From the NCBI RefSeq assembly GCF_039595395.1, contig NZ_JBCNLP010000001.1:2604001-2668000 (forward strand): a stretch of DNA of 64,000 bases, read 5' to 3'. The notes beneath the pieces were generated by a model, which was not told the DNA's origin, did no database searches, and saw only the letters and a list, made by a program, of their open reading frames with translations. Below, in pieces: positions 53,045-62,020 of the stretch. This DNA comes from Novosphingobium sp. (lineage in GTDB: Bacteria; Pseudomonadota; Alphaproteobacteria; Sphingomonadales; Sphingomonadaceae). The translations under genes and the position numbers were made by a program. The number at the start of each line of letters is the position of its first letter. Position 1 is the first letter of the stretch.

Positions 53045-53088
53045 GCGCCCTCTGCATGCGCCGCGCACAAGGCGCATGCAGAGGGCGC
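53045..53088 (+). terminator. 18-base-pair hairpin after the GH115 gene
   Basis: 53045-53062 is the exact reverse complement of 53071-53088, over an 8-base loop. It is only 8 bases after the stop and is followed by TCTAATC rather than a U-run. A strong transcription terminator or message-stabilising hairpin. Confidence 0.6.
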
Positions 53089-53169
53089 TCTAATCAGATG
53101 GGGATTGCCAGCCGGGCCACGCCCTGCCTATCGCTGGACACCATGGACTCGTTTGGTGGAAAGACCCTC

Positions 53170-53853
53170 ATGATGCTGCGCACTGTCATCCCGGCCCTTC
53201 TTGCGAGCATTGCGTTTGCCGTGCCCGCCAGCGCGGAAGACACGGTGAGCATCGATATCTACGCCATCCCCTCGCGCCCCGTGGTCGAGGCAGTGGCTCA
53301 GGCCAGCAAGGATCTGGCCAAACATGGCCTGACCACCTTTTACGCGCAGGGCCATGCGGTGCATGCCACGCTCTATCTCACCCAATATCCCGCCAGCGCC
53401 GAGCCTGAACTGAAGGCCGCCATCGCCCGGCTGGCCAAGGGCCGTGCCACCTTCCCGCTCGCGCTGGATGGCACCGAGCGCACCGCATCGAACTGGCTGT
53501 TCCTGAAGGTGAAGCACAGCGCCGATCTGCAGCGGCTGGCCGATCAGGTCACGCTGGCCGCCGAGCCCCTGCGCGATCACCATGTTACCGCACCGGGCTG
53601 GATGCGCGACTATCCGGCCAAGCTGCCTGCCTTCGAGCGCTATGGCTCGCCCAATGTGTTCATGCAGTTCGAGCCGCATCTGACCCTGCTCGCCAATGAG
53701 AAGAGCCCCGCCCTCTCCGCCTTTATGGCCGAGGCGGAGAAGAACCAGCCGCAGGCGAGCGGTCAGGTCGAAGGGATCGGCATCGGCGTGGTCGATGCCA
53801 ATGGCCAGATCGTGAAGACGCTGGCCGAGTTCCATTTCACCAAAACCCGCTGA
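53170..53853 (+). CDS. exported 2H-phosphoesterase-like protein (2'-5' RNA ligase fold)
   Basis: 227 residues from ATG 53170 with a GGTGGAAAG ribosome site. Signal peptide LLASIAFAVPASAED. The two H-x-T-h motifs of the 2H superfamily are HATLYLT (about residue 60) and HLTLLAN (about residue 172), spaced as expected for the LigT fold. Cytoplasmic members act on cyclic 2',3'-phosphodiesters of RNA; an exported one must have another substrate, perhaps a cyclic phosphodiester or phospholipid/glycan phosphate. It follows the GH115 gene across the hairpin. Confidence 0.75.
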   Translation: MMLRTVIPALLASIAFAVPASAEDTVSIDIYAIPSRPVVEAVAQASKDLAKHGLTTFYAQGHAVHATLYLTQYPASAEPELKAAIARLAKGRATFPLALDGTERTASNWLFLKVKHSADLQRLADQVTLAAEPLRDHHVTAPGWMRDYPAKLPAFERYGSPNVFMQFEPHLTLLANEKSPALSAFMAEAEKNQPQASGQVEGIGIGVVDANGQIVKTLAEFHFTKTR

Positions 53854-54406
53854 ACGAACCCCTGCTCGTTTTGAAATTTCCCGGCAACGGCGCCCCCCCC
53901 CCATGGTCGGGAGCGCCGATGGCCTGGCTGATCCAGCGCGCCGGCCCGCTGCGGCCCGGCCTGTTTCCGGCGTCCGCTGCGAGCCGCGACCCGACCTGCG
54001 CGCAAAAAGGATCAGAAGCGACCGAAACCGGCGATCGACACGACCGGCTGCAAGACCGGTTCCCGCTCAGCCCCCAGAACGAGCCTGAACGCACTCCACC
54101 ACGACCAGCTCACCACCCCCGCAGCCAGAAGACTGCTGATGGCCTGGACATTGTGGGCACCGACAAGAAGCGCGTGCAACAGCATGATGACCTGCCTTTA
54201 CTGGCTGGCTCGGGCCATCTTTGACGGCTCCGGCAACCTCTCCCGAATAGGTATGCATGAAACGCCTCGCAGGGGGTTTTGTCAAATGATTCCGCTGCGG
54301 AAACACGCGGTTTTTCGCAGGATCCCAAGCTGTGCCAAAACAACACCGATTGGCAAAAGATTGTTGTTACGATACTTATGATGTTACGTGATTCACGGAG
54401 CATCCC
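53854..54406. other. 553-base intergenic region
   Basis: No convincing gene. It contains a ten-C run (53893-53902) and, toward its right end, AT-rich DNA likely to hold the methyltransferase promoter (54340-54395). A 57-codon frame on the minus strand (54185-54012) is hydrophobic but unsupported. Confidence 0.4.
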
Positions 54407-55186
54407 ATGCAGCAATTCGAAAACCCCGACCATTGGGACACAGCCGCCCAGCATTACGAAAAAACCGCCCATCCCTTCACCGCGCTTTATGCCAAGGCGG
54501 CCTTGTCGCGCGTGCCGCTTTCGCCGGCCAGCCGCGTTCTCGATGTCGCGGCCGGCACGGGCGCTCTGGCACTGCAGGCGGCGAGCACCGGCGCGCGGGT
54601 GCTCGCCACGGATTTCTCCGCCGGCATGGTCGCGCGGATCGCGGCGGCTGGCCTGCCCAACGTCGAGGCGAAAGTGATGGATGGGCAGGCGCTCGATCTG
54701 CCGGACGCCAGCTTCGATGCCAGCTTCTCGATCTTCGGCGTCATCATGTTTCCCGACTGGCGCAAGGGGCTGGCGGAAATGGCGCGCGTCACCCGTCCGG
54801 GCGGCTATGGCGTCGTCGCCACCTGGCGTGACTCCGGCGCAGCAACCTTCCTGCTGCTCGGCCAGATCCGCCGCAAACTCTTTCCCGAGCGTCAGGGCAT
54901 GACCATGCCCGCCGCAGTGCAGGCCCTGAGCGCCCCGGAAGACTTCGCCCGCGAACTGGTCGTCGCCGGGTTCACCGATCCGCGGATCGAGCGCGTCACC
55001 CATGATTATCTGCTGGATGTCGCGGCCCTTGCCGAACCCGACACGCTCTTCGGCATGTCGCCCGACTGGACCGGGCTGAGCGATGCGGAAAAGGCCGAGG
55101 TGGTGGCCGAGGCTCGCGCCATGGCGGGTGGCGGCGCGGTGCTGCCCATTCCCTCCACCGCGCTGATCGGTGTAGCAAGAGGTTGA
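54407..55186 (+). CDS. SAM-dependent class I methyltransferase
   Basis: 259 residues, start with CGGAG upstream. Motif I is VLDVAAGTGALALQAA (about 44-59), then VLATDFSAGMVARIA (motif II), the IFGVIMFPDWRKGLAEMARV post-motif and GGYGVVATWRDSG. It belongs to the UbiE/COQ5-like small-molecule methyltransferases. The substrate is unknown. The next gene starts 39 bases downstream and may be co-transcribed. Confidence 0.88.
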   Translation: MQQFENPDHWDTAAQHYEKTAHPFTALYAKAALSRVPLSPASRVLDVAAGTGALALQAASTGARVLATDFSAGMVARIAAAGLPNVEAKVMDGQALDLPDASFDASFSIFGVIMFPDWRKGLAEMARVTRPGGYGVVATWRDSGAATFLLLGQIRRKLFPERQGMTMPAAVQALSAPEDFARELVVAGFTDPRIERVTHDYLLDVAALAEPDTLFGMSPDWTGLSDAEKAEVVAEARAMAGGGAVLPIPSTALIGVARG

Positions 55187-55225
55187 AAGTCTTGACGCGC
55201 TCGCCGGCGGCACCATGATGGCCGC

Positions 55226-56242
55226 ATGAACAGGCCCTCCATGAACAAAGAATGCCGTGTCGCCCTTGCCGGTCTGGGCGGCGTGGGCCGCGCCACCGCC
55301 GCGCTGCTGCTGTCACGGCGAGAGCGTTACCGGGCCCTGTTTGGCGTCGATGTGCGGCTGGTGGCCGCCTGCGGATCGCGGGCAGGCGTGATGCGGGCCG
55401 AGGGCCTTGAGCTTCAAACCCTCGACCATCTGGAAGAGGGCCAGACCGGCCCGGCCTTCATCGCCGCCAGCCGGGCCGATGTGCTGATCGAAGCCGGCCC
55501 CAGCGATTTTCGCACCGGCGGCCCCGGCCTGCCCTATCTGCGTGAGGCGCTGTCGGCGGGGCGTGACGTCATCGTCATCTCCAAGGGGGCGCTGGTTCAC
55601 GATGGCGCGGGGCTGAACGCCATGGCGCAGGCCTCCGGATCGCTGATGAAGATCAGCGGCGCCACAGCGGCGGCGCTGCCGACCATCGATCTTCTGCAGT
55701 ACAATCTGGCCGGCTGTGAGGTGCTGGAGATCGAGGGCATTCTCAACGCCACCACGAATTTCCTGCTCGATGCCATGATCAGCCGAGATATCGGTTTTGA
55801 TGCGGCCCTGAAAGAAGCACAGGCCGCAGGCTTTGCCGAGGCCGACCCGCGCAATGATGTCGAAGGCTGGGATACCGCCTGCAAGCTGCTGATCCTCGCC
55901 AATTTCGGCCTTGGCGCAGGCCTGACGATCGAGACGATGGATGTCTCGGGCATCGACCGGCTGAGCGAGGACCAGATCAGCGAGTGGCGCGAGCAAGGTC
56001 TGGTCCCCAAGCTGATCGGCCATCTGCGCAAGGACGGTGACGCCTTTCACGCCGGGGTCGAGGTTCGCGCCCTGCCCCCCAGCGACCCGTTTGCCTTGGT
56101 GACGGGCAAGAACAAGGCCGTCCGCATCACCACCGATCTGATGGGCGAGGTGCTGGCCATGGGCTGCGGTTCCGAACCCATGGCGACCGCCGCTGCAGCG
56201 CTGAAAGATTTCGAACATATCCTCGCCAGGCGCTTCGGCTGA
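55226..56242 (+). CDS. homoserine dehydrogenase-like oxidoreductase
   Basis: 338 residues. Rossmann NAD(P) motif VALAGLGGVGRATAALLL, then IVISKGALVHDGAGL and the signature IEGILNATTNFLLDAM of homoserine dehydrogenases (GIlNGT-type), with EADPRNDVEGWDTACKLLIL. The C-terminal ACT domain of the full-length biosynthetic enzyme is absent. Thus it is either a short homoserine dehydrogenase without allosteric control or a relative acting on another semialdehyde. An alternative start is ATG 55241. No other threonine or methionine gene is in the window. Confidence 0.82.
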   Translation: MNRPSMNKECRVALAGLGGVGRATAALLLSRRERYRALFGVDVRLVAACGSRAGVMRAEGLELQTLDHLEEGQTGPAFIAASRADVLIEAGPSDFRTGGPGLPYLREALSAGRDVIVISKGALVHDGAGLNAMAQASGSLMKISGATAAALPTIDLLQYNLAGCEVLEIEGILNATTNFLLDAMISRDIGFDAALKEAQAAGFAEADPRNDVEGWDTACKLLILANFGLGAGLTIETMDVSGIDRLSEDQISEWREQGLVPKLIGHLRKDGDAFHAGVEVRALPPSDPFALVTGKNKAVRITTDLMGEVLAMGCGSEPMATAAAALKDFEHILARRFG

Positions 56243-56246
56243 ACGG

Positions 56247-58382
56247 CTAGGGCGCCCGCACCGTCACACGGTTGACGATCTCCGGCGCGTCATGCAGCCG
56301 CAGATAGAGTACGCCATCCGATCCGGGATGCGGCACGCTCAGGCTGCCGCCGGGAAAGCCCTCGGGCACATTGGCCGCGCCATCGAAATCCTGCCGCCCC
56401 GCAACCGAGGCCAGCAGATAGAGCCCCTCGCCCTGCAAAGTGCAAGGCGCGGGCGCCGCAGCCGCACAGCTCACCTGCCTGAGCCGGGGCAAGCGCACCA
56501 GCGTGCCGACCGGCAGCCATTCTCCGGCCACCCCGCCGCGCACCAGCCGCGCATGCAGCGGCCCGAAAGCCGAGGCGCCCAATGCCTGCGCCGGGGTCAG
56601 GCTGGCGATCATCACGCCGGGATCGACCAGCGTCAGCCCGCTGCCCAGCGCCAGTTTCACCGAGGCATCGTCCTTGGCGGTGGCGACCTCCACACTGTCA
56701 TGGCGGTCGAAACGCTCCTTGCCCTGCGCTTTCAGCGTGAAGCTCAGGCGGGTATCGGCGGGGATGGCGTCCGGGCTGCCCAGCGTGATCTCCAGCCCAT
56801 TGGCTTGATCGGCATGCGGACGATCCGATCCGCGCGCTATGATCGTCGCAACCGGCTGCGGCGCTCTGGCGGGCGGCGCAACGGTGATGCTGGCAGGCGG
56901 GGTGCCCTCCGGCCCGGCGATGGTCAGGGTGACGGGTTGCTGGCCCTGCGGCGGCAGGGCGACGCTGATCTCATGCTCGCCGCTAGCCTTCCACTCGGCG
57001 GGCTTGGGGGCGGCGCCCGGAGCAGTCACGCTCACCTCGGAGACGCAGCCCGATGCCGCGCCCGTCAGCACCAGATGGCCATCGGCAGCGCCGGATGGCG
57101 CCTGCTGCCAGTGCCAGTCTCCGGCGGTCTGGAGCGTCACCTCGGGGCCATCAAGAGGCTCGAAACCCCACATGCCATGCAGTTTGGCGGGGATCGGACC
57201 GGTCAGCGCGCCCAGTTCGGGCGGCGGCGCGGCAATCTCCAGACCGCCGCGCAGGGCATTGGGCGTCAGCGCCAGATCGCTCGTCTTGCCCCCCGGCAGG
57301 CTGACCCGCAGCGACAGATCATGGCCATAGGCCGTGGCATAGAGCAAAGGCGAACCCGACAGGCTGAGCAGGCCCGAGGATGTCCCCAGACAGGCCGGGG
57401 CGGCCTTGGGCGGGATCCGCAGCACCGGCACGCTGGTCGGGCGGACCGCGGGCAAAGCCGCCATCAGCACCGATTTGGGATTGGCAAAGGAGGGCGGCGT
57501 GTTGAGCGCCAGCGCCATCGTATCACCACGCAGCGCCCCCAACGCCGGGACATATTGGTAGCGTGCGGTGCGCATCGCGCCGAAAATGCCGACGATCTCG
57601 TGGATCGCGCTGATATAGGGGCTGAAATAGCCGAAGCCGCCCTGAGGCGTCGCACTCAGGCTCAAGGCCAGATCGGTCGCGGCGCCGGTCAGCCTACTGC
57701 TGTTGGCGGTGTCGTCCCCGCCCAGCACCACCGACTGCTTGGAATCGAGCAGGCAGGTGGCCTGAAACTCGGCCGGGCGTTGCAGGCAGGCATCGTTGAT
57801 CTTGATATGCAGGCTTTCGGCCACCACCGGCGCGCTATGGGCCAGCGCCTCGGGCTGGCTGGCCGAGATCTGGCGGATCGCGGTGAGATAGGTCTCGTAA
57901 CGGCTGCGGTCGAGCGAGGCCTGCTCCAGATCCTGCGCCGCGCGGACAAAGGCGCCGGGGCGTGCCTTGACCGCATCGCGCAGGGTCTTGAAGTCGCCCC
58001 CGGTCTCGGGTGCGAGGAACACCACCAGATGCTGCGCATGGTCCGGCACCGTCAGATTGATCGGGCCGCCGCCATGACCGACACGCTTCCACGCCTCCAC
58101 CTTGTCGAACCATTTGTCGGGGGGCGGGTTGGTCGGCTCGCGCAGGAAGGCGGCGATCAGCAGGTAATGCGCGCTTTCGTCATGGGGCAGCACCGCCTCC
58201 ACCTTCACCTTGTCGCCCTCCGCCAGTTGCGGCACCGCGCCGATCGGCAGGGTGACGCCGTGGCGCGTCACGCTGATGCGCAGATCGGGCCCGACCAGAT
58301 CGAAGGGAGCCGGATCGGCGGAAACCACCCCCGCCGACAGCATGACCAGACCGGCGGCAAGACAAGGAAGAGCGAGGCGCAT
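56247..58382 (-). CDS. large exported protein of unknown function
   Basis: 711 residues from ATG 58382 (GTGGAG ribosome site). Signal peptide MRLALPCLAAGLVMLSAG ending near VVSADP. There are few cysteines and no transmembrane segment after the signal. The middle (about 150-330) contains ISASQPEALAHSAPVVAESL, LDSKQSVVLGGDD and SALHEIVGIFGAM-like helical stretches, and the C-terminal half has several Pro/Ala-rich beta segments suggestive of Ig-like repeats (SEVSVTAPGAAPKPAEWKA, HEISVALPPQGQQPVTLTIA). I do not recognise the family. It may bind surface glycans or proteins; it converges on the homoserine-dehydrogenase-like gene with 4 bases between the stops. Confidence 0.7.
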   Translation of the reverse strand: MRLALPCLAAGLVMLSAGVVSADPAPFDLVGPDLRISVTRHGVTLPIGAVPQLAEGDKVKVEAVLPHDESAHYLLIAAFLREPTNPPPDKWFDKVEAWKRVGHGGGPINLTVPDHAQHLVVFLAPETGGDFKTLRDAVKARPGAFVRAAQDLEQASLDRSRYETYLTAIRQISASQPEALAHSAPVVAESLHIKINDACLQRPAEFQATCLLDSKQSVVLGGDDTANSSRLTGAATDLALSLSATPQGGFGYFSPYISAIHEIVGIFGAMRTARYQYVPALGALRGDTMALALNTPPSFANPKSVLMAALPAVRPTSVPVLRIPPKAAPACLGTSSGLLSLSGSPLLYATAYGHDLSLRVSLPGGKTSDLALTPNALRGGLEIAAPPPELGALTGPIPAKLHGMWGFEPLDGPEVTLQTAGDWHWQQAPSGAADGHLVLTGAASGCVSEVSVTAPGAAPKPAEWKASGEHEISVALPPQGQQPVTLTIAGPEGTPPASITVAPPARAPQPVATIIARGSDRPHADQANGLEITLGSPDAIPADTRLSFTLKAQGKERFDRHDSVEVATAKDDASVKLALGSGLTLVDPGVMIASLTPAQALGASAFGPLHARLVRGGVAGEWLPVGTLVRLPRLRQVSCAAAAPAPCTLQGEGLYLLASVAGRQDFDGAANVPEGFPGGSLSVPHPGSDGVLYLRLHDAPEIVNRVTVRAP

Positions 58383-58505
58383 GAGACTCCACGGCAATGG
58401 GATAAACGTTCATCCGGCATAGGGCCCTTCAGCCTGCTGCCAGATGAACGTTCAGACATTATCCAATCGCCTGAGCCCCGGCGAAGGTTCCTGCCCCTCT
58501 CCCGA

Positions 58506-59372
58506 TCAGGCGGGCAGCGCGGCAGCCCGGTCGAGCGCCGCCAGCACCTCGGGGGTCAGCACCAGATCCTGTGCCGCCAGATTTTCCGCCAGATGAGCGG
58601 TGCTGGACGTGCCGGGGATCAGCAGCATGTTGGGCGAGCGCGCCAGCAGCCACGCCAGCGCCACCTGCAGCGGGCTGGCGCCCAGATCGGCGGCGATGGT
58701 GGAGAGCGCATCGGACTGGATCGGGCTGAAACCGCCCAGCGGGAAGAAGGGTACATAGGCGATGCCCTGCGCGTTCAGGCTATCGACCAGCGCCTCGTCC
58801 TCCCGGTGGACGAGGTTATAGTGGTTCTGCACGCAGACCACCGGGGCAATGGCCTGAGCCTGCTCGACCTGTTTTGCCGTGGCATTGCTCAGCCCCAGAT
58901 GGCGGATCAGGCCCTGATCGCGCAACTTGGCCAGCGTCGAGAACTGCTCTTCCAGCGGGCCTTCCGCCGGACCGCCCACCTCGATCATCATGCGCAGATT
59001 GACGACATCGAGCCGCTCCAGCCCGAGGTTGCGCAGATTGTCATGCACCGCCTGCTCAAGCTGCGCAGGCGCCTGCGCCCGGTTCCACGAGGCGTCCTCC
59101 CCGCGCATCGCACCGACCTTGGTGACGATCACCAGATCTTGCGCATAGGGATGAAGCGCCTCGCGGATGATCTCATTGGTGACATGGGGACCATAGAAAT
59201 CGCTGGTGTCGATGTGGTTGACCCCGGCCTCCACCGCGGCGCGCAGCACGGCCAGCGCCGCCGCGCGATCTTTGGGCGGGCCGAAGACATGAGGGCCTGC
59301 CAGTTGCATGGCGCCATAGCCCATGCGGTTGACGGTGAGATCGCCGAGCTGGAAGGTCTTTGGATCGGTCAT
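58506..59372 (-). CDS. aldo/keto reductase (YdbC-like subfamily)
   Basis: 288 residues forming a TIM-barrel NADPH reductase. Catalytic Asp and Tyr are in NHIDTSDFYGPHV, Lys in VIVTKVGAMRG. The usual catalytic His is replaced in LDVVNLRMM, a feature of the YdbC-like subgroup, some of which reduce pyridoxal. The NADP loop is VLTPEVLAALD at the end and WLLARSPNMLLIPGTSSTAH. It is divergent from a LysR regulator across 115 bases, which contain TATGG-N4-CGTA-like T-N11-A motifs, so the regulator likely controls it. Confidence 0.88.
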   Translation of the reverse strand: MTDPKTFQLGDLTVNRMGYGAMQLAGPHVFGPPKDRAAALAVLRAAVEAGVNHIDTSDFYGPHVTNEIIREALHPYAQDLVIVTKVGAMRGEDASWNRAQAPAQLEQAVHDNLRNLGLERLDVVNLRMMIEVGGPAEGPLEEQFSTLAKLRDQGLIRHLGLSNATAKQVEQAQAIAPVVCVQNHYNLVHREDEALVDSLNAQGIAYVPFFPLGGFSPIQSDALSTIAADLGASPLQVALAWLLARSPNMLLIPGTSSTAHLAENLAAQDLVLTPEVLAALDRAAALPA

Positions 59373-59487
59373 GGGAACTCTCCTTCAAGGGGTGCGCCCA
59401 GTATGGCCCTGTTGCCGGCGATCGATAAGCCGTGCACTCCGGCACAGCCCGTATGGAATTTCGTACAATCTCTGGCATGGTGTGAGC

Positions 59488-60372
59488 ATGGAACTCGATG
59501 ACCTGTCCGCTTTCGTCACCGTGGTGCGCGCCGGAGGCTTTCGCGAGGCCGCGCGCGTCTCGGGCCTGTCGGCCTCCGGGCTGAGCGAGGCCCTGCGGCG
59601 GCTGGAAAGCCGCTTGGGCACGCGGCTGCTTCACCGCACCACGCGCAGCATCTCCACCACCGAGGCGGGCAGCAGCCTGTTCGAAAGGCTCTCCCCCGCG
59701 CTGCGCGAGATCGGCGAGGCTCTGGAGGCCGTGCATGCCCAGCCGGATCAACCGGCGGGCACGCTGCGCCTCAATGTGCCAGCCAATGTCGCCAAGACCG
59801 TGTTGCCCGGCATCATCCCGCGCTTCCTCCACGCGCATCCGCAGATCCGCGTGGAGGTGACGGTGGAGGACACCCATGTCGACATCCTCGCCTCGGGCGC
59901 CGATGCGGGCATCCGCTATGAGGAGCGGCTGGAGCAGGACATGATCGCCCTGCCCATCGGGCCGCGCCGGCAAAGGATCATCACCGTGGCCGCGCCCGCC
60001 TATCTGGCCGAGCATGGCCGCCCGCAGCATCCGCGCGATCTGCTCGACCACCCATGCCTGCGCCTCCGCTTTTCCAGCGGCGCCATGGCCATCTGGGAGT
60101 TCGAGAAGGGCGATGAGGTGATCCGCATCGACCCCAGAGGCCCCTTGCTGGTCCAGCCCGGATCGGCCAGCGACCTGCTGATCGACGCGGCGGTGGAGGG
60201 GCTGGGCGTGATGCGCCTGTTCGAGGACTGGCTGGCCCCCGCCCTGCAAAGCGGCGCTCTGGAGCGCATCCTGCCCGAATGGGACGAGGCTTTTGCGGGC
60301 CCGATGCTCTATTACTCGGGCCGCCGCCAGGTGCCCGCGCCTTTAAGGGCCTTTATCGACTTCACGCGATAA
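59488..60372 (+). CDS. LysR-family transcriptional regulator
   Basis: 294 residues from ATG 59488. N-terminal winged HTH (MELDDLSAFVTVVRAGGFRE, AARVSGLSASGLSEALRRLE, TRLLHRTTRSISTTEAG) and a C-terminal substrate-binding domain (GTLRLNVPANVAKTVLPGII and LRFSSGAMAIWEFEKGDEVI). It is divergent from the aldo/keto reductase and likely regulates it, as is common for this pair. Effector unknown. Confidence 0.92.
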   Translation: MELDDLSAFVTVVRAGGFREAARVSGLSASGLSEALRRLESRLGTRLLHRTTRSISTTEAGSSLFERLSPALREIGEALEAVHAQPDQPAGTLRLNVPANVAKTVLPGIIPRFLHAHPQIRVEVTVEDTHVDILASGADAGIRYEERLEQDMIALPIGPRRQRIITVAAPAYLAEHGRPQHPRDLLDHPCLRLRFSSGAMAIWEFEKGDEVIRIDPRGPLLVQPGSASDLLIDAAVEGLGVMRLFEDWLAPALQSGALERILPEWDEAFAGPMLYYSGRRQVPAPLRAFIDFTR

Positions 60373-60508
60373 GGCACGCGGCGGAGCGTGCATCCCCGGT
60401 GACGGATCACACTTTGCAGTCAGCTCCTCGCAAATTGCGCGGTGATACCTATGTCGGGGACGGGCCAGTGCTCCGTGCCCATAGTTCAATCGAGGCCGTG
60501 ACCACCCC

Positions 60509-62005
60509 ATGCCAACGCATCGCCGTACCTTTCTGACATCGGGCACCGCCCTGCTGGCCGGAGCGCTGGCCTCGCGATCCATGGCAGCGCCTCCTCCCAC
60601 CCCGATCAGCCCGGCGACGCCCATTCCCGTGCCGCCCGCGCCGGGGCGCACCACCGACCTCAATTCGCGCCGCCCCGCGCCCGGCGATCGCAAGTTCACC
60701 AGTCCTTCGGTCGAGGCGCGTATCGCCGAGATTTCCAAACAGATCGCGGATCCCGAACTGGCCTGGATGTTCGCCAATTGCTATCCGAACACGCTCGACA
60801 CCACGGTGCGGATGGGCACGGTGGATGGCAAACCCGATGCTTTCGTCATCACCGGAGACATTCCGTGTTTGTGGCTGCGTGACAGCAGCGCCCAGGTCTG
60901 GCCCTATCTTCCGCTGGCCAAGGGCGACCAGCAATTGCAGACGCTGTTCAACGGTTTGATCGCGCGTCAGGCCCGCTGCCTGCTGATCGATCCCTATGCC
61001 AATGCCTTTATGCAGAACCCGCAGGCGCGCAGTGATCTGTCATGGGCGCAGCGCGACCTGACGGACATGAAACCGGGCGTGGCCGAGCGCAAATGGGAGC
61101 TGGACTCGCTGTGCTGGACGCTGCGTCTGGCCCATGGCTATTGGCAGGCGACCAAGGACAAGCGGCCTTTCGACGCGCTCTGGGCCAGCGGTGCGCGCGC
61201 CGCGCTGCGCACCATGCGCGAGCAGCAGCGGCTGCATGACAATGGCCCCTACACCTTCCGCCGCCCGGACGGCAATGCCACCGAGACGCTGATGCTGGGC
61301 GGCTATGGCGCGGCCAGCCGCAAGGTGGGGCTGATCCATTCGATGTTCCGCCCCTCCGACGATGCCTGCACCTTTCCTTTCCTGATCCCCTCCAATCTCT
61401 TCGCAGCCAGTGCGCTGAAGGGCCTCGCCAAGGTCGCGATGGAGGCACGCGGTGACGCGGCGCTGGCGCGGGACGCCAATGCGCTGGCGCTGCAACTGGA
61501 CCGCGCCCTGCTGCGCTATGGCCGGATGACGGGACCCGATGGCCATCCGGTCTGGGCCTATGAGGTCGATGGTTTCGGCAATGGCTTCTTTATGGATGAC
61601 GCCAATGTGCCCGGCCTGTCATCGCTGGCCTATCTGGGCGCCGTGCCGCGCAATGATCCGATCTTCCGGCGCACGGCGGCGCTGTGCTGGTCATCGCGCA
61701 ACCCCTATTTCTTCAAGGGCGAGGCCGGGGCGGGCATCGGGGGACCGCATGTCGGACTGGGCATGATCTGGCCGATGTCGCTGATCGTGCGGGCCATGAC
61801 CAGCGACAGCCCGGCGGAAATCCGCGCCCTGCTGCGCACGCTGAAGTCCAGCCATGCCGGCACCGGCTTTATGCATGAGAGCTTCCGTCAGGATGACCCC
61901 CGGCACTACACCCGCGCCTGGTTCGCCTGGGCCAACAGCCTGTTTGGCGAGATGATCATGGATGTGGCGCGGCGCTTTCCGACGGTGCTGGCGCAACCGC
62001 TCTAA
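60509..62005 (+). CDS. Tat-exported GH125 exo-alpha-1,6-mannosidase
   Basis: 498 residues. Twin-arginine signal HRRTFLTSGTALLAGALA (residues 4-21), then a Pro-rich linker. The (alpha/alpha)6 GH125 domain shows VITGDIPCLWLRDSSAQVWP (catalytic Asp), AERKWELDSLCWTLRLAHGY, FFMDDANVPGLSSLAYLG, GGPHVGLGMIWPMSLIVRAM and the late catalytic-Glu region GTGFMHESFRQDDP. GH125 enzymes remove alpha-1,6-mannose from glycans without metal. No other mannan gene is beside it. Confidence 0.93.
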   Translation: MPTHRRTFLTSGTALLAGALASRSMAAPPPTPISPATPIPVPPAPGRTTDLNSRRPAPGDRKFTSPSVEARIAEISKQIADPELAWMFANCYPNTLDTTVRMGTVDGKPDAFVITGDIPCLWLRDSSAQVWPYLPLAKGDQQLQTLFNGLIARQARCLLIDPYANAFMQNPQARSDLSWAQRDLTDMKPGVAERKWELDSLCWTLRLAHGYWQATKDKRPFDALWASGARAALRTMREQQRLHDNGPYTFRRPDGNATETLMLGGYGAASRKVGLIHSMFRPSDDACTFPFLIPSNLFAASALKGLAKVAMEARGDAALARDANALALQLDRALLRYGRMTGPDGHPVWAYEVDGFGNGFFMDDANVPGLSSLAYLGAVPRNDPIFRRTAALCWSSRNPYFFKGEAGAGIGGPHVGLGMIWPMSLIVRAMTSDSPAEIRALLRTLKSSHAGTGFMHESFRQDDPRHYTRAWFAWANSLFGEMIMDVARRFPTVLAQPL

Positions 62006-62020
62006 AGCGCCGCTTGGGCC

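Noticed and set aside
54012..54185. 57-codon minus-strand frame with a hydrophobic, Trp-rich product
   Set aside because: A plausible ribosome site exists, but length and lack of any recognisable feature do not support a gene.
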